A stretch of DNA of 64,000 nt from Nitrospiraceae bacterium (GCA_019637075.1 JAHBWI010000001.1:496001-560000); one strand, 5' to 3'. Numbered from the stretch's first letter, positions 1 through 8,467 are shown. Notes: generated by a model from the sequence alone, not told the origin. Made by a program: numbers and translations.

Positions 1-981
1 CAGGGGCTTGCCCGGCGCGGACTCGCCGTCGATCTGTCGGAATACGAAACCTACGACGACATCCTTCCTGAACGGGACGGAGGCATCAACGCCTGGATCG
101 CCATCATGCGGGGCTGCGACAACTTCTGCAGCTTCTGCGTGGTGCCTTACACGAGGGGACGGGAGCGGTCGCGCGACCCCCAAGGCATCGTGCGTGAAGC
201 GGAAGCAGCTGCGGCTCAGGGCCATAAACAGATCACGCTGCTCGGCCAGAACGTCAACTCCTACCGCTTTGATGACTGGGACTTCGCCAAACTGATTTTA
301 GCGGTAGCTGAAGTGCCGGGAATCGAGCGGGTCCGGTTCACCTCGCCGCACCCCAAAGATTTTCCGGAGAACCTGCTGGATGCCGTGGCCGGCCACCCCA
401 ACATTTGCAAACACATCCATCTGCCGCTCCAATCCGGCAGCGACCGGATTCTCGAAATGATGAACCGAACCTACAGCCGCAAGGACTACTTGAGCCTGGT
501 CGAGCGCATCCGTCGGCGACACCCCGGCATTGCCTTGACCACGGACATCATCTGTGGCTTCTGCTCGGAAACCGAGGACGAGTTCATGGATACCTACCGG
601 ACCGTCCAGGAAGCCCAGTACCACTCCGCCTACATCTTCAAGTATTCGGAACGGAAGAACACCATTGCCGCCCGCAAGTTCCCCGACGATGTCCCCGAAG
701 AGGTCAAGGGTGAGCGGGTCAGCAGGCTCGTAGACCTCCAGCGCCCGGTCACTGCCTCGTTCAACCGCGCCGTCATCGGCCAGACCCTTCCGGTCATGGT
801 GGAGGGCGATTCCAAACGTTCAGCCGAACAATGGATGGGACGGACCGATACGAACGTCACCGTCATTTGGAACAAGAGCGACGCCCCCGTCAGCCTGGGA
901 AGCCTCCAGCCCATCACGATCCACGACGCCAACGCTGCGGTCCTGCTCGGACGGCTGGAACGGCGCGCAGCGAGAATCTGA
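1..981 (+). CDS. miaB: tRNA-2-methylthio-N6-dimethylallyladenosine synthase, 3' part
   Basis: Reading frame 1 is open from the first base, so the gene begins upstream of the window and its N-terminal UPF0004 domain is mostly missing. The visible part holds the radical-SAM cluster motif CDNFCSFC (the CX3CX2C form) followed by VPYTRGRERSR, then the rest of the TIM-barrel core (for example LPLQSGSDRIL and YSERKNTIA), and a C-terminal TRAM-like RNA-binding region. MiaB adds a methylthio group to isopentenyladenosine at position 37 of tRNAs that read UNN codons. The related MtaB and RimO families differ in the sequence around the cysteines, and the VPYTRG motif favours MiaB. No gene follows on this strand for about 530 bases. 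Confidence 0.93.
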   Translation, partial: QGLARRGLAVDLSEYETYDDILPERDGGINAWIAIMRGCDNFCSFCVVPYTRGRERSRDPQGIVREAEAAAAQGHKQITLLGQNVNSYRFDDWDFAKLILAVAEVPGIERVRFTSPHPKDFPENLLDAVAGHPNICKHIHLPLQSGSDRILEMMNRTYSRKDYLSLVERIRRRHPGIALTTDIICGFCSETEDEFMDTYRTVQEAQYHSAYIFKYSERKNTIAARKFPDDVPEEVKGERVSRLVDLQRPVTASFNRAVIGQTLPVMVEGDSKRSAEQWMGRTDTNVTVIWNKSDAPVSLGSLQPITIHDANAAVLLGRLERRAARI

Positions 982-1515
982 ATCCCTACGGCAAATACCT
1001 GGTCTTTCATATCTCCTGTTTCATCTCTCGCAGAGAGATGGATTCTTGATGACGGTGCAGACAGCCCGTCGGCCTGATTTGAATCGCTTCACGCTTCACG
1101 AGATACATCTTCTCCCCCACCACCTGTGCCACCCTGTGCTTGCCGGTACAACCTCGGACACCCCTGCCCAGTCTTGGACAGGGGGATGCCAATTTTTCGA
1201 CGTCCCGTCGTCAGACTGACACACTTCGCTATGGTTCTATTCAAGTGGATGGTTCGAATGTCCTCACAGCGGCCGTTGGGATCAGACTCCCTCACGATGC
1301 CATTTCGATCCCCGTAAAACCAACAAGTTAGGACAGCTACTCTCCCTGCAGCCGGATCACCGGAATCCCCGTATTCCAGGCTGACTTAACGCAGCCGGAT
1401 CTCTCCCCAAGACAACCGATAAGTACCTGGAAAGAGGGCATAGCCCTTGCTTGACCACTGACATCACTGACTATTCACAAGGCCCTCAACCACCAACCAG
1501 CCCCAGAGGATTCCC
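982..1515. other. intergenic stretch without a recognised gene
   Basis: Between the end of miaB and the small membrane protein I see no reading frame with convincing codon use, no tRNA and no strong terminator. Short open frames occur on both strands but look like chance. The last bases, with AGAGGA just before 1516, probably hold the ribosome binding site of the next gene. Confidence 0.5.
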
Positions 1516-1647
1516 ATGAAGAAGGACACCGCCCGGATCCAAACCGAAGAGGCCCCTCGCGGCCTGAGCCTGGAAACGATTATCGCCGTAGGTGTGTTTG
1601 GGTGGATGGCCTTAGGCATGGTGATGATGGGCCTGGGGATTTGGTAA
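1516..1647 (+). CDS. small single-span membrane protein, 43 aa
   Basis: ATG at 1516 is preceded by AGAGGA and opens a 43-codon frame ending in TAA. The first ~20 residues are charged (MKKDTARIQTEEAPRG). The rest is one hydrophobic segment (IIAVGVFGWMALGMVMMGLG) ending in IW. The arrangement predicts a cytosolic N-terminus and one membrane helix. I do not recognise the family. It lies 77 bases upstream of a lipoprotein gene on the same strand and may be co-transcribed with it. Support is the ribosome binding site plus the clean charged-then-hydrophobic layout; function is unknown. Confidence 0.55.
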   Translation: MKKDTARIQTEEAPRGLSLETIIAVGVFGWMALGMVMMGLGIW

Positions 1648-1724
1648 CAAACCTCGCGCCGTATTCGCTCCAGTTAAGATCCGTGTCGCCGGCCCGCGTG
1701 GCCCATCCGAAGAGGAGTACCCCG

Positions 1725-2774
1725 ATGCAGCTCCAGCCGAAGCCTTCATTCCACCGAACCACCCTGCGTACAAGCCTGTTGAGCCTCGCACTCATGGCTT
1801 CGGTCGTCTCCGGCTGCGCCTCTTCGTCCTCGACGATGCCGTCTCCCGAAGTCCGACAAACTCAAGGTTCAGTGCGCTTGGAAGAAGTCGCCGATTGGTC
1901 TTTCGAAGCCGCACACCCCTTCTCGATCGATACGCCCTCGTTGAGCCAGATCCTCCGGGGCGTGATGATCGCGGAGGCGCAATCCGATCTATCGAATATG
2001 CCCGTGGATGGCAGCAAGCCGATGAGAGTGTTCAGCGATGAGGACGTCCAGTATCTCGCTCCCCTGCTGGCCCAAGCGTTGTCTCAAGCGAAACCCGAAT
2101 ACGTGGTCGCTTTTCGACTGTCCTCATCGGCAGGGTCAGGCTCTGAACCCACCACGGGCATCCTTTACGCCCAGAACGACCAGCTGTATGTCACCATTAC
2201 GTCGCACAAGGGCAGCCTCGCAAAGATCGATCCGGCCTTCATGACCGATGGTCGACGGGCGCGCCTGATCACCTTTGCCGATGAATCGGCCGGACGGATC
2301 GAACAGACTCCCTCCTCCCTCTCGCAAGGGAACGCCGCGCAAAAGTCGTTGGCGATCAACTACGCTCAATTCACCAAGCAAGAGCCGGCGCAGCCCGTCG
2401 CCCAAGCCCCGCTCTCGGCCCCCGTAGCGACTGCCCCTGCTGCACCTGCGGCCTCACCCGTCGTTGTCGCTGCCGCAGTTGAGGACTACCACCGCAAACG
2501 AGTGACGGCAGGCAAGGAACCGGCCCCGGAGCCGGTGAAGAGCCAGGCCGTGGATGCTCAAGGTTCCGACGAAGCACTCGGGAAGGCGAAGCAGGATTTG
2601 GAGGAGGCGCGTCAGGCGATCGCTAAGAAAGACGCCAAGATCAACGCCCTCCGGCGCGACCTCGAGTCTATGCGGGTCCAGTTGGAAACCATCGATAAGG
2701 AACTGCGGGCGGTGAAGACCAAGCAGGCGCCGAAGCGCGAGAAGAAGGGCATCGCCGAGTTGAGCATCCGCTGA
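1725..2774 (+). CDS. lipoprotein with C-terminal coiled coil
   Basis: Start chosen at ATG 1725, which has AAGAGGAG 8 bases upstream and gives a normal signal sequence; the frame is open further upstream but that part is not protein-like. Residues ~10-32 form a signal peptide ending in a lipobox (VVSGC), so the mature protein is probably lipid-anchored. The middle ~170 residues look like a compact domain with no motif I recognise (contains YLAPLLAQALSQAKPEYVVAF). A proline/alanine-rich linker follows at ~240-280, then a charged helix (~290-340: EEARQAIAKKDAKINALRRD) typical of a coiled coil. Length 349 aa. A role at the cell envelope is inferred from the anchor only. Confidence 0.75.
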   Translation: MQLQPKPSFHRTTLRTSLLSLALMASVVSGCASSSSTMPSPEVRQTQGSVRLEEVADWSFEAAHPFSIDTPSLSQILRGVMIAEAQSDLSNMPVDGSKPMRVFSDEDVQYLAPLLAQALSQAKPEYVVAFRLSSSAGSGSEPTTGILYAQNDQLYVTITSHKGSLAKIDPAFMTDGRRARLITFADESAGRIEQTPSSLSQGNAAQKSLAINYAQFTKQEPAQPVAQAPLSAPVATAPAAPAASPVVVAAAVEDYHRKRVTAGKEPAPEPVKSQAVDAQGSDEALGKAKQDLEEARQAIAKKDAKINALRRDLESMRVQLETIDKELRAVKTKQAPKREKKGIAELSIR

Positions 2775-2792
2775 TCACTCGCTCCGCTTCAA

Positions 2793-3509
2793 TCACCCGA
2801 CATCGATCAGATCGGACTTCAGTAGCACGATCTCACTCGAAACCGGCTGCCGGAAATTCATCCGGCAGTAGCAGGCGTACGTCACATACGTGTCCTGCAG
2901 GCAATAGCGTGCAATCTCCGGCCCCTGCCCTCTCGCCCACATTTCCTTGACCTGATCCCCGCTCCCGGACTTAGTTTCGACATTGAGCGCCCGGGCCAGT
3001 ACGTCCAGCTTGATCCAACCGCGATTGTCCCAGTTGCTCCACATCGCCATCGTATCGTACACGGGTTCGGCCCTGAATTTGGCGAGGCTGATGTCCATTG
3101 CCGGCTTCACCTGATGGATCATCGAGCGTTTCTTGATGAAGGGTAGGTCGAAATTGAGCCCGTTGTGGGTAATGAACAAGGAAGGCCTCGACTGACCGAT
3201 ATGAGCCCAAAATGCGCGGAGTAGCTCCCGTTCATTGCCGCCATACCAGGAAGTCGCGCCCCGTGGCTCCAAGTTGTCCGAAAACTCGAGCAATCCGATG
3301 CAGACGATGCGGCTGAAGGTGCCGTCGAATGACGACTTCTCGTAGAGCTCGTCCTCGACCCGCTGCTGTTCCTGCGCTTCACCGACCGCAAAGAGGTCCC
3401 CTCCGCTGTCCGCAAAGGCCGACTCCCCCGAAGCAAGCTGCCGCCCGACCAGCCGGGCCCATTCCTCGCGAGGCGCCTGCACCGTTTCAATGTCCAGTAC
3501 GACCTTCAC
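2793..3509 (-). CDS. predicted 3'-5' exonuclease, PolB-exo2 type
   Basis: This 238-aa protein resembles the stand-alone exonuclease family related to the proofreading domain of DNA polymerase B (DNA_pol_B_exo2). The DEDD-type residues are visible: DIETVQ at residues 5-10 (Exo I), HNGLNFDLPFI (Exo II) and YCLQDTYVTYACYCR (Exo III). It should degrade DNA or RNA 3' to 5' using two metal ions. The stop of the upstream mutT gene overlaps its start codon (ATGA at 3506-3509), so the two are translationally coupled. With mutY next to mutT, the neighbourhood suggests DNA quality control. Substrate is not known. Confidence 0.82.
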   Translation of the reverse strand: MKVVLDIETVQAPREEWARLVGRQLASGESAFADSGGDLFAVGEAQEQQRVEDELYEKSSFDGTFSRIVCIGLLEFSDNLEPRGATSWYGGNERELLRAFWAHIGQSRPSLFITHNGLNFDLPFIKKRSMIHQVKPAMDISLAKFRAEPVYDTMAMWSNWDNRGWIKLDVLARALNVETKSGSGDQVKEMWARGQGPEIARYCLQDTYVTYACYCRMNFRQPVSSEIVLLKSDLIDVG

Positions 3510-3907
3510 CCCTGCCTCCTCGTGGCCTGCTGAAGCGCGTGAATTACCGGTTGATCAGCGGGCGGAAAATCGTAGCCTGCCAGCTCGAAGGGATACACCC
3601 AGCGGATCTCCGCACAATCCAACGGCATCGCCTCTCCTCCTCGCATGCGACAATGAAAAAAATGCAACTCCACGATCTTTTCCGGATACTCGTGCCTCAC
3701 CGTCTGGAACGGCACGGGATCCTGGACGAGAATGTTCAACTCTTCCAGCAATTCCCGGTGGAGACATTCCTCCAACGACTCGCCCGCCTCTCGTTTCCCG
3801 CCGGGAAACTCCCACAACCCGCCAAGATGCACGCCGGCCTTGCGTTTGGCGATGAGGTATCGTCCTTCATGAACGATCAACCCGGCAGCAACCTCGATAT
3901 GCCTCAT
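3506..3907 (-). CDS. mutT: MutT-type NUDIX hydrolase, 8-oxo-dGTP diphosphatase
   Basis: The NUDIX box is complete: GGLWEFPGGKREAGESLEEC followed by LHRELLEELNI (G-x5-E-x7-RE-x2-EE-x-G/N-U). The protein has 133 aa, the usual MutT length, and begins MRHIEVAAGLIVHEGRYLIA like MutT proteins that clean the nucleotide pool of 8-oxo-dGTP. The NUDIX residues are seen; the substrate is inferred from family resemblance and from mutY lying about 100 bases upstream on the same strand. Its stop overlaps the start of the exonuclease gene. Confidence 0.87.
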   Translation of the reverse strand: MRHIEVAAGLIVHEGRYLIAKRKAGVHLGGLWEFPGGKREAGESLEECLHRELLEELNILVQDPVPFQTVRHEYPEKIVELHFFHCRMRGGEAMPLDCAEIRWVYPFELAGYDFPPADQPVIHALQQATRRQG

Positions 3908-4014
3908 AGAAACCTCAACGCTGATAGCCTACGGCTTGCGGCCTCTGGCTCGAGATCGAAAAGCCGGCATCCTGATTTTCGACTGATTGCCATCGGCCAC
4001 GGGCGCGTGCCGAC

Positions 4015-4737
4015 TTACTTTGCCGGCTTGAACGGATAGCTCTTGCAGAGGTTCTTCATGGGACAGAGCAGGCAATAGGGATTTCTTGCGCTACAGACGG
4101 TCGCGCCAAAATCCATGATCGCCTGGTTGAAATCGTACCCCTTCCCGCGTGGAATCAGCGCCTCCGAAAGTTCCCACAACCTGGCCTTCTGCACTTTGGG
4201 ATCGCCTTCCGCAATGAATACTCGATGGAGCACACGGATCACGTTGGTGTCGAGGATCGGTGCATCCTCGTTGAATGCGAAGGACCGGATCGCGCCGGCC
4301 GTGTAGCGACCGATCCCCTTGAATGACAAGAGTTCTTCAGGATCGCTCGGCAACTGCCCGCCATATCGCACGACGGTTTCGCGGGCGATGCTGTGGAGCC
4401 GCTCGGGCCGAATGTTGTATCCCAACGGATACCACGTCTTTTTCACATCGGCCACCGGGGCTTCGGCCAAATCGGCAAACGACGGGTAGCGCTCAAGAAA
4501 CTCGTGGTACTTCGGGATCACCCGATCGACCTGCGTCTGCTGCAACATCACCTCGGAGACCAGAATATGGTACGGATCAGAAGTCTTCCTCCAGGGAAGG
4601 TCGCGCCCGTTGGCCGCATACCACTTCAGCAGCCGATTCTGAAACTTGCGTTTGAGCCCCTGGTCCACCAACGGCTGAGGACTTCTGGTTCGCTTCGATC
4701 GCGGTTTTGCAGTTTTGGAACGAGACTGTGTGGGCAT
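4015..4737 (-). CDS. mutY: A/G-specific adenine DNA glycosylase, short form
   Basis: MutY removes adenine mispaired with 8-oxoguanine. Seen here are the helix-hairpin-helix LSFKGIGRYTAGAI, the catalytic Glu in VSEVMLQQTQVDR, the catalytic Asp in LDTNVIRVLHR, and the C-terminal 4Fe-4S ligands in CSARNPYCLLCPMKNLC (C-x6-C-x2-C-x5-C). I start at ATG 4737 (240 aa), where a basic tail leads into the domain; the frame stays open to 4881 but that extension is not protein-like. The C-terminal NUDIX-like domain that reads 8-oxoG in longer MutYs is absent, as in archaeal MIG-type and some bacterial enzymes. PLGYNIRPERLH replaces the usual GLGYYxRAxxLH, a small divergence near the active-site loop. Confidence 0.9.
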   Translation of the reverse strand: MPTQSRSKTAKPRSKRTRSPQPLVDQGLKRKFQNRLLKWYAANGRDLPWRKTSDPYHILVSEVMLQQTQVDRVIPKYHEFLERYPSFADLAEAPVADVKKTWYPLGYNIRPERLHSIARETVVRYGGQLPSDPEELLSFKGIGRYTAGAIRSFAFNEDAPILDTNVIRVLHRVFIAEGDPKVQKARLWELSEALIPRGKGYDFNQAIMDFGATVCSARNPYCLLCPMKNLCKSYPFKPAK

Positions 4738-4894
4738 GCGATGGATTTCCAAGAGGTGGCATTCTAGCAGGATGTCGAAAATTTCCGCCAGTTCTGTCAT
4801 CTCGACCGGCGCCGACTCTGCCCCCGGGCGTTGCACCCGAGGGCGGAGTCGGCGCCGACGGAATGCCTCCGCAGCGTCCACAAGGCGGGATAGT

Positions 4895-5260
4895 CTACTG
4901 AGGCGCAGCCTGAACGTTGGTCGCTTCCTTCACCGGTGGATTGATCACAATATTCGGCCCCTGCACCTTCGGCAAGATCCCCGCCCCCGGTTTCTCGAGC
5001 AGCCTTAGATCATGGTCATTGATCGACAGGCTCTGCGACACGTGACGATCGTCATAGGCCGCCGCTTCCCCCAAAGCCTTTTCACCGGTTCCGTTGCCTC
5101 GTCCGGGATCATTGGCCAAGGCTTGGCCATTGACCGGATCGACCGCCTTTCCCATCGGGTAGCCGGGATGCTGCGGCAACATGGCTGGGTTCCCGAATGC
5201 CACCCCAACCAGCAGAAAGCAGCAGAAGCAGGTACCGCATGCGACAATTGAGGTTCTCAT
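4895..5260 (-). CDS. small secreted protein of unknown function
   Basis: ATG at 5260 is preceded by a strong AAGGAGG and opens a 121-aa frame. A signal peptide (MRTSIVACGTCFCCFLLVGV, cleavage probably after VAFG) is followed by ~100 residues rich in Pro, Gly and Asn, including LPQHPGYPMG and GPNIVINPPV. The mature part has no cysteine and looks largely unstructured. I do not recognise the family. A perfect hairpin lies in the presumed leader about 70 bases upstream (see 5330-5356). Confidence 0.68.
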   Translation of the reverse strand: MRTSIVACGTCFCCFLLVGVAFGNPAMLPQHPGYPMGKAVDPVNGQALANDPGRGNGTGEKALGEAAAYDDRHVSQSLSINDHDLRLLEKPGAGILPKVQGPNIVINPPVKEATNVQAAPQ

Positions 5261-5329
5261 GGTGCAAACCTCCTTAGTTGGATGGTTCCGGTCCGGGTGC
5301 AAGAGACCGAGCGCGTGAAAAACACCGAC

Positions 5330-5356
5330 GCCCTGGCGACAACAAGTCGCCAGGGC
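5330..5356. promoter_or_regulatory. perfect 11-bp inverted repeat in a leader region
   Basis: GCCCTGGCGAC, AACAA, GTCGCCAGGGC: an 11-base stem with a 5-base loop. It lies 70 bases upstream of the small secreted-protein gene on the minus strand and about 300 bases before the PilZ gene on the plus strand. No U-run follows on either strand, so it is not a classical terminator. It could be an mRNA-stabilising or regulatory hairpin, or an operator. The rest of 5261-5657 holds nothing else that I recognise. Confidence 0.5.
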
Positions 5357-5657
5357 GCACCTCGGAAGTCGTGAACAGGGAGAATGAGGCTGGAATTTTC
5401 CTGACCCCGGGTTCATCTCCACCTCTGTATCAACCTGCCTACCGCTTGAGCGAGAGGTCAAGAGCCTCCCGCCCCTTGCGCACAGCCTGTTTGCGGCAAT
5501 CGGCTAGGGATGGGCCCCATAATGGGCCTGCAGCCATACTGGCCGAAATACCCTAGGAAATTTCCCGAAGCCGAATGGGCGGGGACGTAATACCGGACAT
5601 TCCACCCGTGAGCCTATGCTATGTGTGTAAGCGAAACCCCACAGCCGATCTCGGAAC

Positions 5658-5975
5658 ATGGAAAGGGGCTTCTCGGCTACGCCAATGCGACTTACCGTTC
5701 GATACCAGGTCTGCCTCTCGACCATTCCCTTCGGGACCGGCGAGGGTGAATTGCTCGATCTGTCGCTCGACGGCTGCCGCATCGAAACGACCCTTCCCCT
5801 CCCCGTCAACACGTACCTCGAACTCAGGATCCTGCCCTCGATTGAGGAACTTCCGATTTTGATCGACCTCGCGGCAGTCCGCTGGGTCCACCACCAGGAA
5901 TGCGGGATTCAATTCCTCGCCATCCACCCTCCCCATAGAGAACGCCTGCGCAAGCTGCTCCAGCAAACGGAATGA
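5658..5975 (+). CDS. PilZ domain protein, putative c-di-GMP receptor
   Basis: A 105-aa stand-alone PilZ domain. The RxxxR-type motif is seen in MRLTVRYQV and the second motif (D/N-x-S-x-x-G) in LDLSLDGCRIE, the two elements that bind c-di-GMP in this family. The C-terminus (GIQFLAIHPPHRERLRKLL) is the usual PilZ end. Start could also be the inner ATG at 5685; neither has a clear ribosome binding site. Three HD-GYP phosphodiesterases in the same window make c-di-GMP signalling a likely context, but the target of this receptor is unknown. Confidence 0.82.
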   Translation: MERGFSATPMRLTVRYQVCLSTIPFGTGEGELLDLSLDGCRIETTLPLPVNTYLELRILPSIEELPILIDLAAVRWVHHQECGIQFLAIHPPHRERLRKLLQQTE

Positions 5976-6140
5976 CGCCTGCGCCGTGCCATCGGGCCGG
6001 AAAGGCAGCCGTATCTATCCTGTGCCCCTACGTGGATCCCCATAAAAACCTCTTGTTTTTCTTGGGCCGCTCTTGCATCCTCTGGGCCGTTTGCGCTGCG
6101 GCAGATCCTTGCCGGCCGGCCACCTGTACCGGAGGAATCG

Positions 6141-6761
6141 ATGACGACGGAAGAAAACCAAATTCGACGGATCGATGTCTTGGCGATCGGCCTCTTTGGA
6201 CTGGCCGTGGGGGCCCTGACCCTGGGGATCGCTCAACTCGGGTGGATTTCACACAAGAACACCGTGGGGGCGCTGGTCATTGCGCTGATATTCGGTGGAA
6301 TCGTGCAACTGCTCGCCGGCATCACCGATATCCGGTACAACGAACAGTTGGGCGGCACGGCGCTCACGATGTACGGCTTCCTCTGGATCACGCTCTGCAC
6401 GGTAAAACTCGTGAATGCGAGCGGCACCTTCCAGTTCGACAACGTACTCTACGCGCCGATCAATTTTGTGTATGCGGTTTTCTCAGGCGTCATGGTGTAC
6501 CTCACCGCCTATAGAAACCTGACACTGAGCGCGCTGCACGTCATCATCACGTTGACCTTCCTCGCGACCACATTCGCCCGCCTGGATTTCATCAGCGAAT
6601 TGCTGCCCGGCATCGGCCATATCGTCGTGGGTTTGATGGCCTTCTACCATGCGGTCGGCAGCCTGACCCAGGCCTTCACCGGCCAGGCATTGGTTCCGCT
6701 CGGTCCCCCGCTGTTGATCCACCGGCGGACAACAGTGTCCAAAATCGCTAAGGTCATGTGA
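6141..6761 (+). CDS. GPR1/FUN34/YaaH (AceTr) family transporter
   Basis: A 206-aa polytopic membrane protein with six hydrophobic segments, preceded by GGAGGAATCG. The stretch GGIVQLLAGITDIRYNE followed by GGTALTMYGFLWI matches the signature region of the acetate/succinate uptake family (SatP/YaaH). The usual N-terminal NPAPLGL motif is not evident and is replaced by VLAIGLFGLAVGALTLG, so substrate specificity may differ. Small monocarboxylates such as acetate are the likely substrates by family; this is inference. Confidence 0.75.
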   Translation: MTTEENQIRRIDVLAIGLFGLAVGALTLGIAQLGWISHKNTVGALVIALIFGGIVQLLAGITDIRYNEQLGGTALTMYGFLWITLCTVKLVNASGTFQFDNVLYAPINFVYAVFSGVMVYLTAYRNLTLSALHVIITLTFLATTFARLDFISELLPGIGHIVVGLMAFYHAVGSLTQAFTGQALVPLGPPLLIHRRTTVSKIAKVM

Positions 6762-6804
6762 TTGCCGAGGAATCGGCCGCAGCGATTGCAAGTCGAGACC
6801 TGTC

Positions 6805-7527
6805 CTACCAGTCCGCTCCGATCCGATCCACAATGATCTGATGCACGACGGCCTGCGGCCCCAGACAAGCCAGATACAAGGCTGTTTCCGCGATATCGTA
6901 CGGATCGATCTTCTCGCTTCGCGCCCGTTCTCCCTCCGCCGCATCCACCAACTCGTCGGCCACCCCGCCCGGACAAATCGCCGTGGCCTTGATCTTGAAG
7001 GGCCGGCCTTCGTCAGCCAGTGACTTCGTTAACGCCATGATCGCATGCTTCGAGGCGCTGTAGGTCCCGGTTCCGGTCCAGGCCTGCACCCCCGCCACGC
7101 TCGACATGTTGATGATCAGCCCGCCGCCCTGCCGCTTCATCTGTTTGAACCCTTCCCGACAACAGAAGAAGGTCCCGCGCACGTTGGTATTCATCACTTG
7201 ATCGAAATCGGCCGTAGCTGTTTGCGCCAAGTGGCGCCCGCCGAATACCCCCGCATTGTTCACCAAAATATCCAGCCGGCCGAATCGCCTCACCGTCTCG
7301 CTCACCAAAGCCGAAACCTGCCCCTCATCCGCGACATCGGTTTGTATCGGCGTCGCGGCGCCGCCCGCGGCTTCGATTCCCGCTACGGTTTCTTCGCACT
7401 TATAGAACCGCCTGCCCGCCACCACCACTGATGCCCCTTCATCCGCAAAACGGCGGGCAATGGCACGCCCAATTCCGCTGCCGGCTCCGGTCACGACGGC
7501 AATCTTTCCTTGTAGGCGCTTGCTCAT
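6805..7527 (-). CDS. short-chain dehydrogenase/reductase (SDR)
   Basis: A classical 240-aa SDR: NAD(P) motif GAGSGIGRAIARRFA at the N-terminus, NNAGVFG, the catalytic Ser in INMSSVAG, and the YSASK catalytic Tyr-Lys pair. RRF after the glycine motif does not settle NADH versus NADPH. The C-terminal part is shorter than in FabG-like enzymes of the fatty-acid cycle and substrate cannot be assigned. Convergent with the transporter gene ending at 6761. Confidence 0.87.
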   Translation of the reverse strand: MSKRLQGKIAVVTGAGSGIGRAIARRFADEGASVVVAGRRFYKCEETVAGIEAAGGAATPIQTDVADEGQVSALVSETVRRFGRLDILVNNAGVFGGRHLAQTATADFDQVMNTNVRGTFFCCREGFKQMKRQGGGLIINMSSVAGVQAWTGTGTYSASKHAIMALTKSLADEGRPFKIKATAICPGGVADELVDAAEGERARSEKIDPYDIAETALYLACLGPQAVVHQIIVDRIGADW

Positions 7528-7594
7528 TGGATATCCCCTTCCTCTACAGTCTCGTGGTTCGTGAACCGTCCCTTCGACCGCAATCTTCCGCTCC

Positions 7595-7624
7595 TTGCAT
7601 TCGGCTCCGTTTGGCTCGTATCCT
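7595..7624 (+). promoter_or_regulatory. possible sigma-70 promoter before the toxin-antitoxin pair
   Basis: TTGCAT, 18 bases, TATCCT, placed about 25 bases before the preferred antitoxin start at 7648. Reasonable but imperfect boxes; it also overlaps the longer alternative reading of the antitoxin frame, which supports the later start. Confidence 0.35.
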
Positions 7625-7647
7625 GTGACCGCTCGACCGGAATACGC

Positions 7648-7866
7648 ATGACCGACAAGGCAAAAACCGTCTCCGACCTGACGCTGGCAGAACTGGCGAC
7701 CTTGGTGCAGGGAATGGTCGACGACCGTCTGCGAATGTTGATCGGCGATCCCGATCTCGGCGCGCCACTGGGAGAGGCCGTTCGCGATCGCCTGAAGCGG
7801 TCCCTGTCCGAATCAACCCGCGTCACTGGTGATGAGCTGGCCGACAAACTCGGCCTACGGTGGTAA
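7648..7866 (+). CDS. putative antitoxin of a RelE/ParE-type pair
   Basis: A 72-aa protein from ATG 7648 (MTDKAKTVSDLTLAELATLV), directly followed by the toxin-like gene with a 2-base gap. It is rich in Asp/Glu/Leu and mostly helical, with a C-terminal DELADKLGLRW resembling the toxin-binding tail of small antitoxins. I do not see a clear DNA-binding fold. The frame extends upstream to 7561, but that part reads poorly and overlaps a promoter-like sequence. Function is inferred mainly from the partner gene. Confidence 0.6.
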   Translation: MTDKAKTVSDLTLAELATLVQGMVDDRLRMLIGDPDLGAPLGEAVRDRLKRSLSESTRVTGDELADKLGLRW

Positions 7867-7868
7867 CC

Positions 7869-8129
7869 ATGCCCTGGTTTCGCCTGGCCTTCCGCCCCGA
7901 CGTCGCCACGGATCTGGCTGCCGTCGACATCCCGACCGCCCAGCGTCTTTTCGATAAGACCAAATGGCTCGCATCCAACGTCGACAACCTCCGGCATGAG
8001 ACCGTGGCGCCGGACCTTCCCGGCATCTGCAAGTATGCCGTCGGAGACTGGCGCATCTTCTACTCGATCGACCGAGCCGATCAGGTCGTCGACATCCACC
8101 ACATCGCGCAGGCAAAGCAGACTCACTGA
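7869..8129 (+). CDS. RelE/ParE-family toxin-like protein
   Basis: An 86-aa protein (MPWFRLAFRPDVATDLAAVD) with the RelE/ParE superfamily pattern: short beta strand, helices, then beta strands YAVGDWRIFYSIDRADQVVDI and a final histidine-rich IHHIAQ. The GDWRIFYSID segment is typical of RelE-like toxins that cut mRNA or inhibit gyrase. It sits 2 bases after the antitoxin-like gene, the usual operon order, and 7 bases before the next gene. Confidence 0.75.
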   Translation: MPWFRLAFRPDVATDLAAVDIPTAQRLFDKTKWLASNVDNLRHETVAPDLPGICKYAVGDWRIFYSIDRADQVVDIHHIAQAKQTH

Positions 8130-8136
8130 GCATTCG

Positions 8137-8445
8137 ATGCTGCACCTGACCTGGCATGCAATCGAACGACTCCGGACACTCGTGACGGAGCATCCAGAAG
8201 ATCCGATCGTCCGAGTGCAGGTCCGCGACTTGGACGAGCGTCGCTTGTCCTTCTCCATTACCCTGGAATCCATGGCCCTGCCGGACGACGAACTGCAACA
8301 TATCGAGGGATTGACCGTGGCGGTCGCCCGCGGCAGCGTGCACCGCATGGAAGGAATCACGTTGGACTACGAAAGCGGCAAGGGATTTGCGTTTATCCAT
8401 CCGCAGTCCAACGAGGGGGGATTGATCATGCCCCACAGTAACTGA
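8137..8445 (+). CDS. HesB/IscA-fold protein lacking the cluster cysteines
   Basis: This 102-aa protein follows the layout of A-type Fe-S carriers: LTWHAIERLRTLV at the start, a middle beta-rich part, then GSVHRMEGITLDYESGKGFAFIHPQ, which matches the conserved LDY-x-(8-10)-GF-x-F-x-NP region of IscA/HesB. A-type carriers hold their cluster with three cysteines; this protein has none. It therefore probably keeps the fold but not the Fe-S role. It lies 7 bases after the toxin-like gene, so it may be co-transcribed with the TA pair. Assignment is from pattern resemblance and should be tested structurally. Confidence 0.6.
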   Translation: MLHLTWHAIERLRTLVTEHPEDPIVRVQVRDLDERRLSFSITLESMALPDDELQHIEGLTVAVARGSVHRMEGITLDYESGKGFAFIHPQSNEGGLIMPHSN

Positions 8446-8467
8446 CGGGGCCGATGTGACCGATTGT

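Noticed and set aside
4738..4881. N-terminal extension of MutY
   Set aside because: The extra 48 residues are Arg/Pro-rich and unlike any MutY; the ATG at 4737 gives a normal start.
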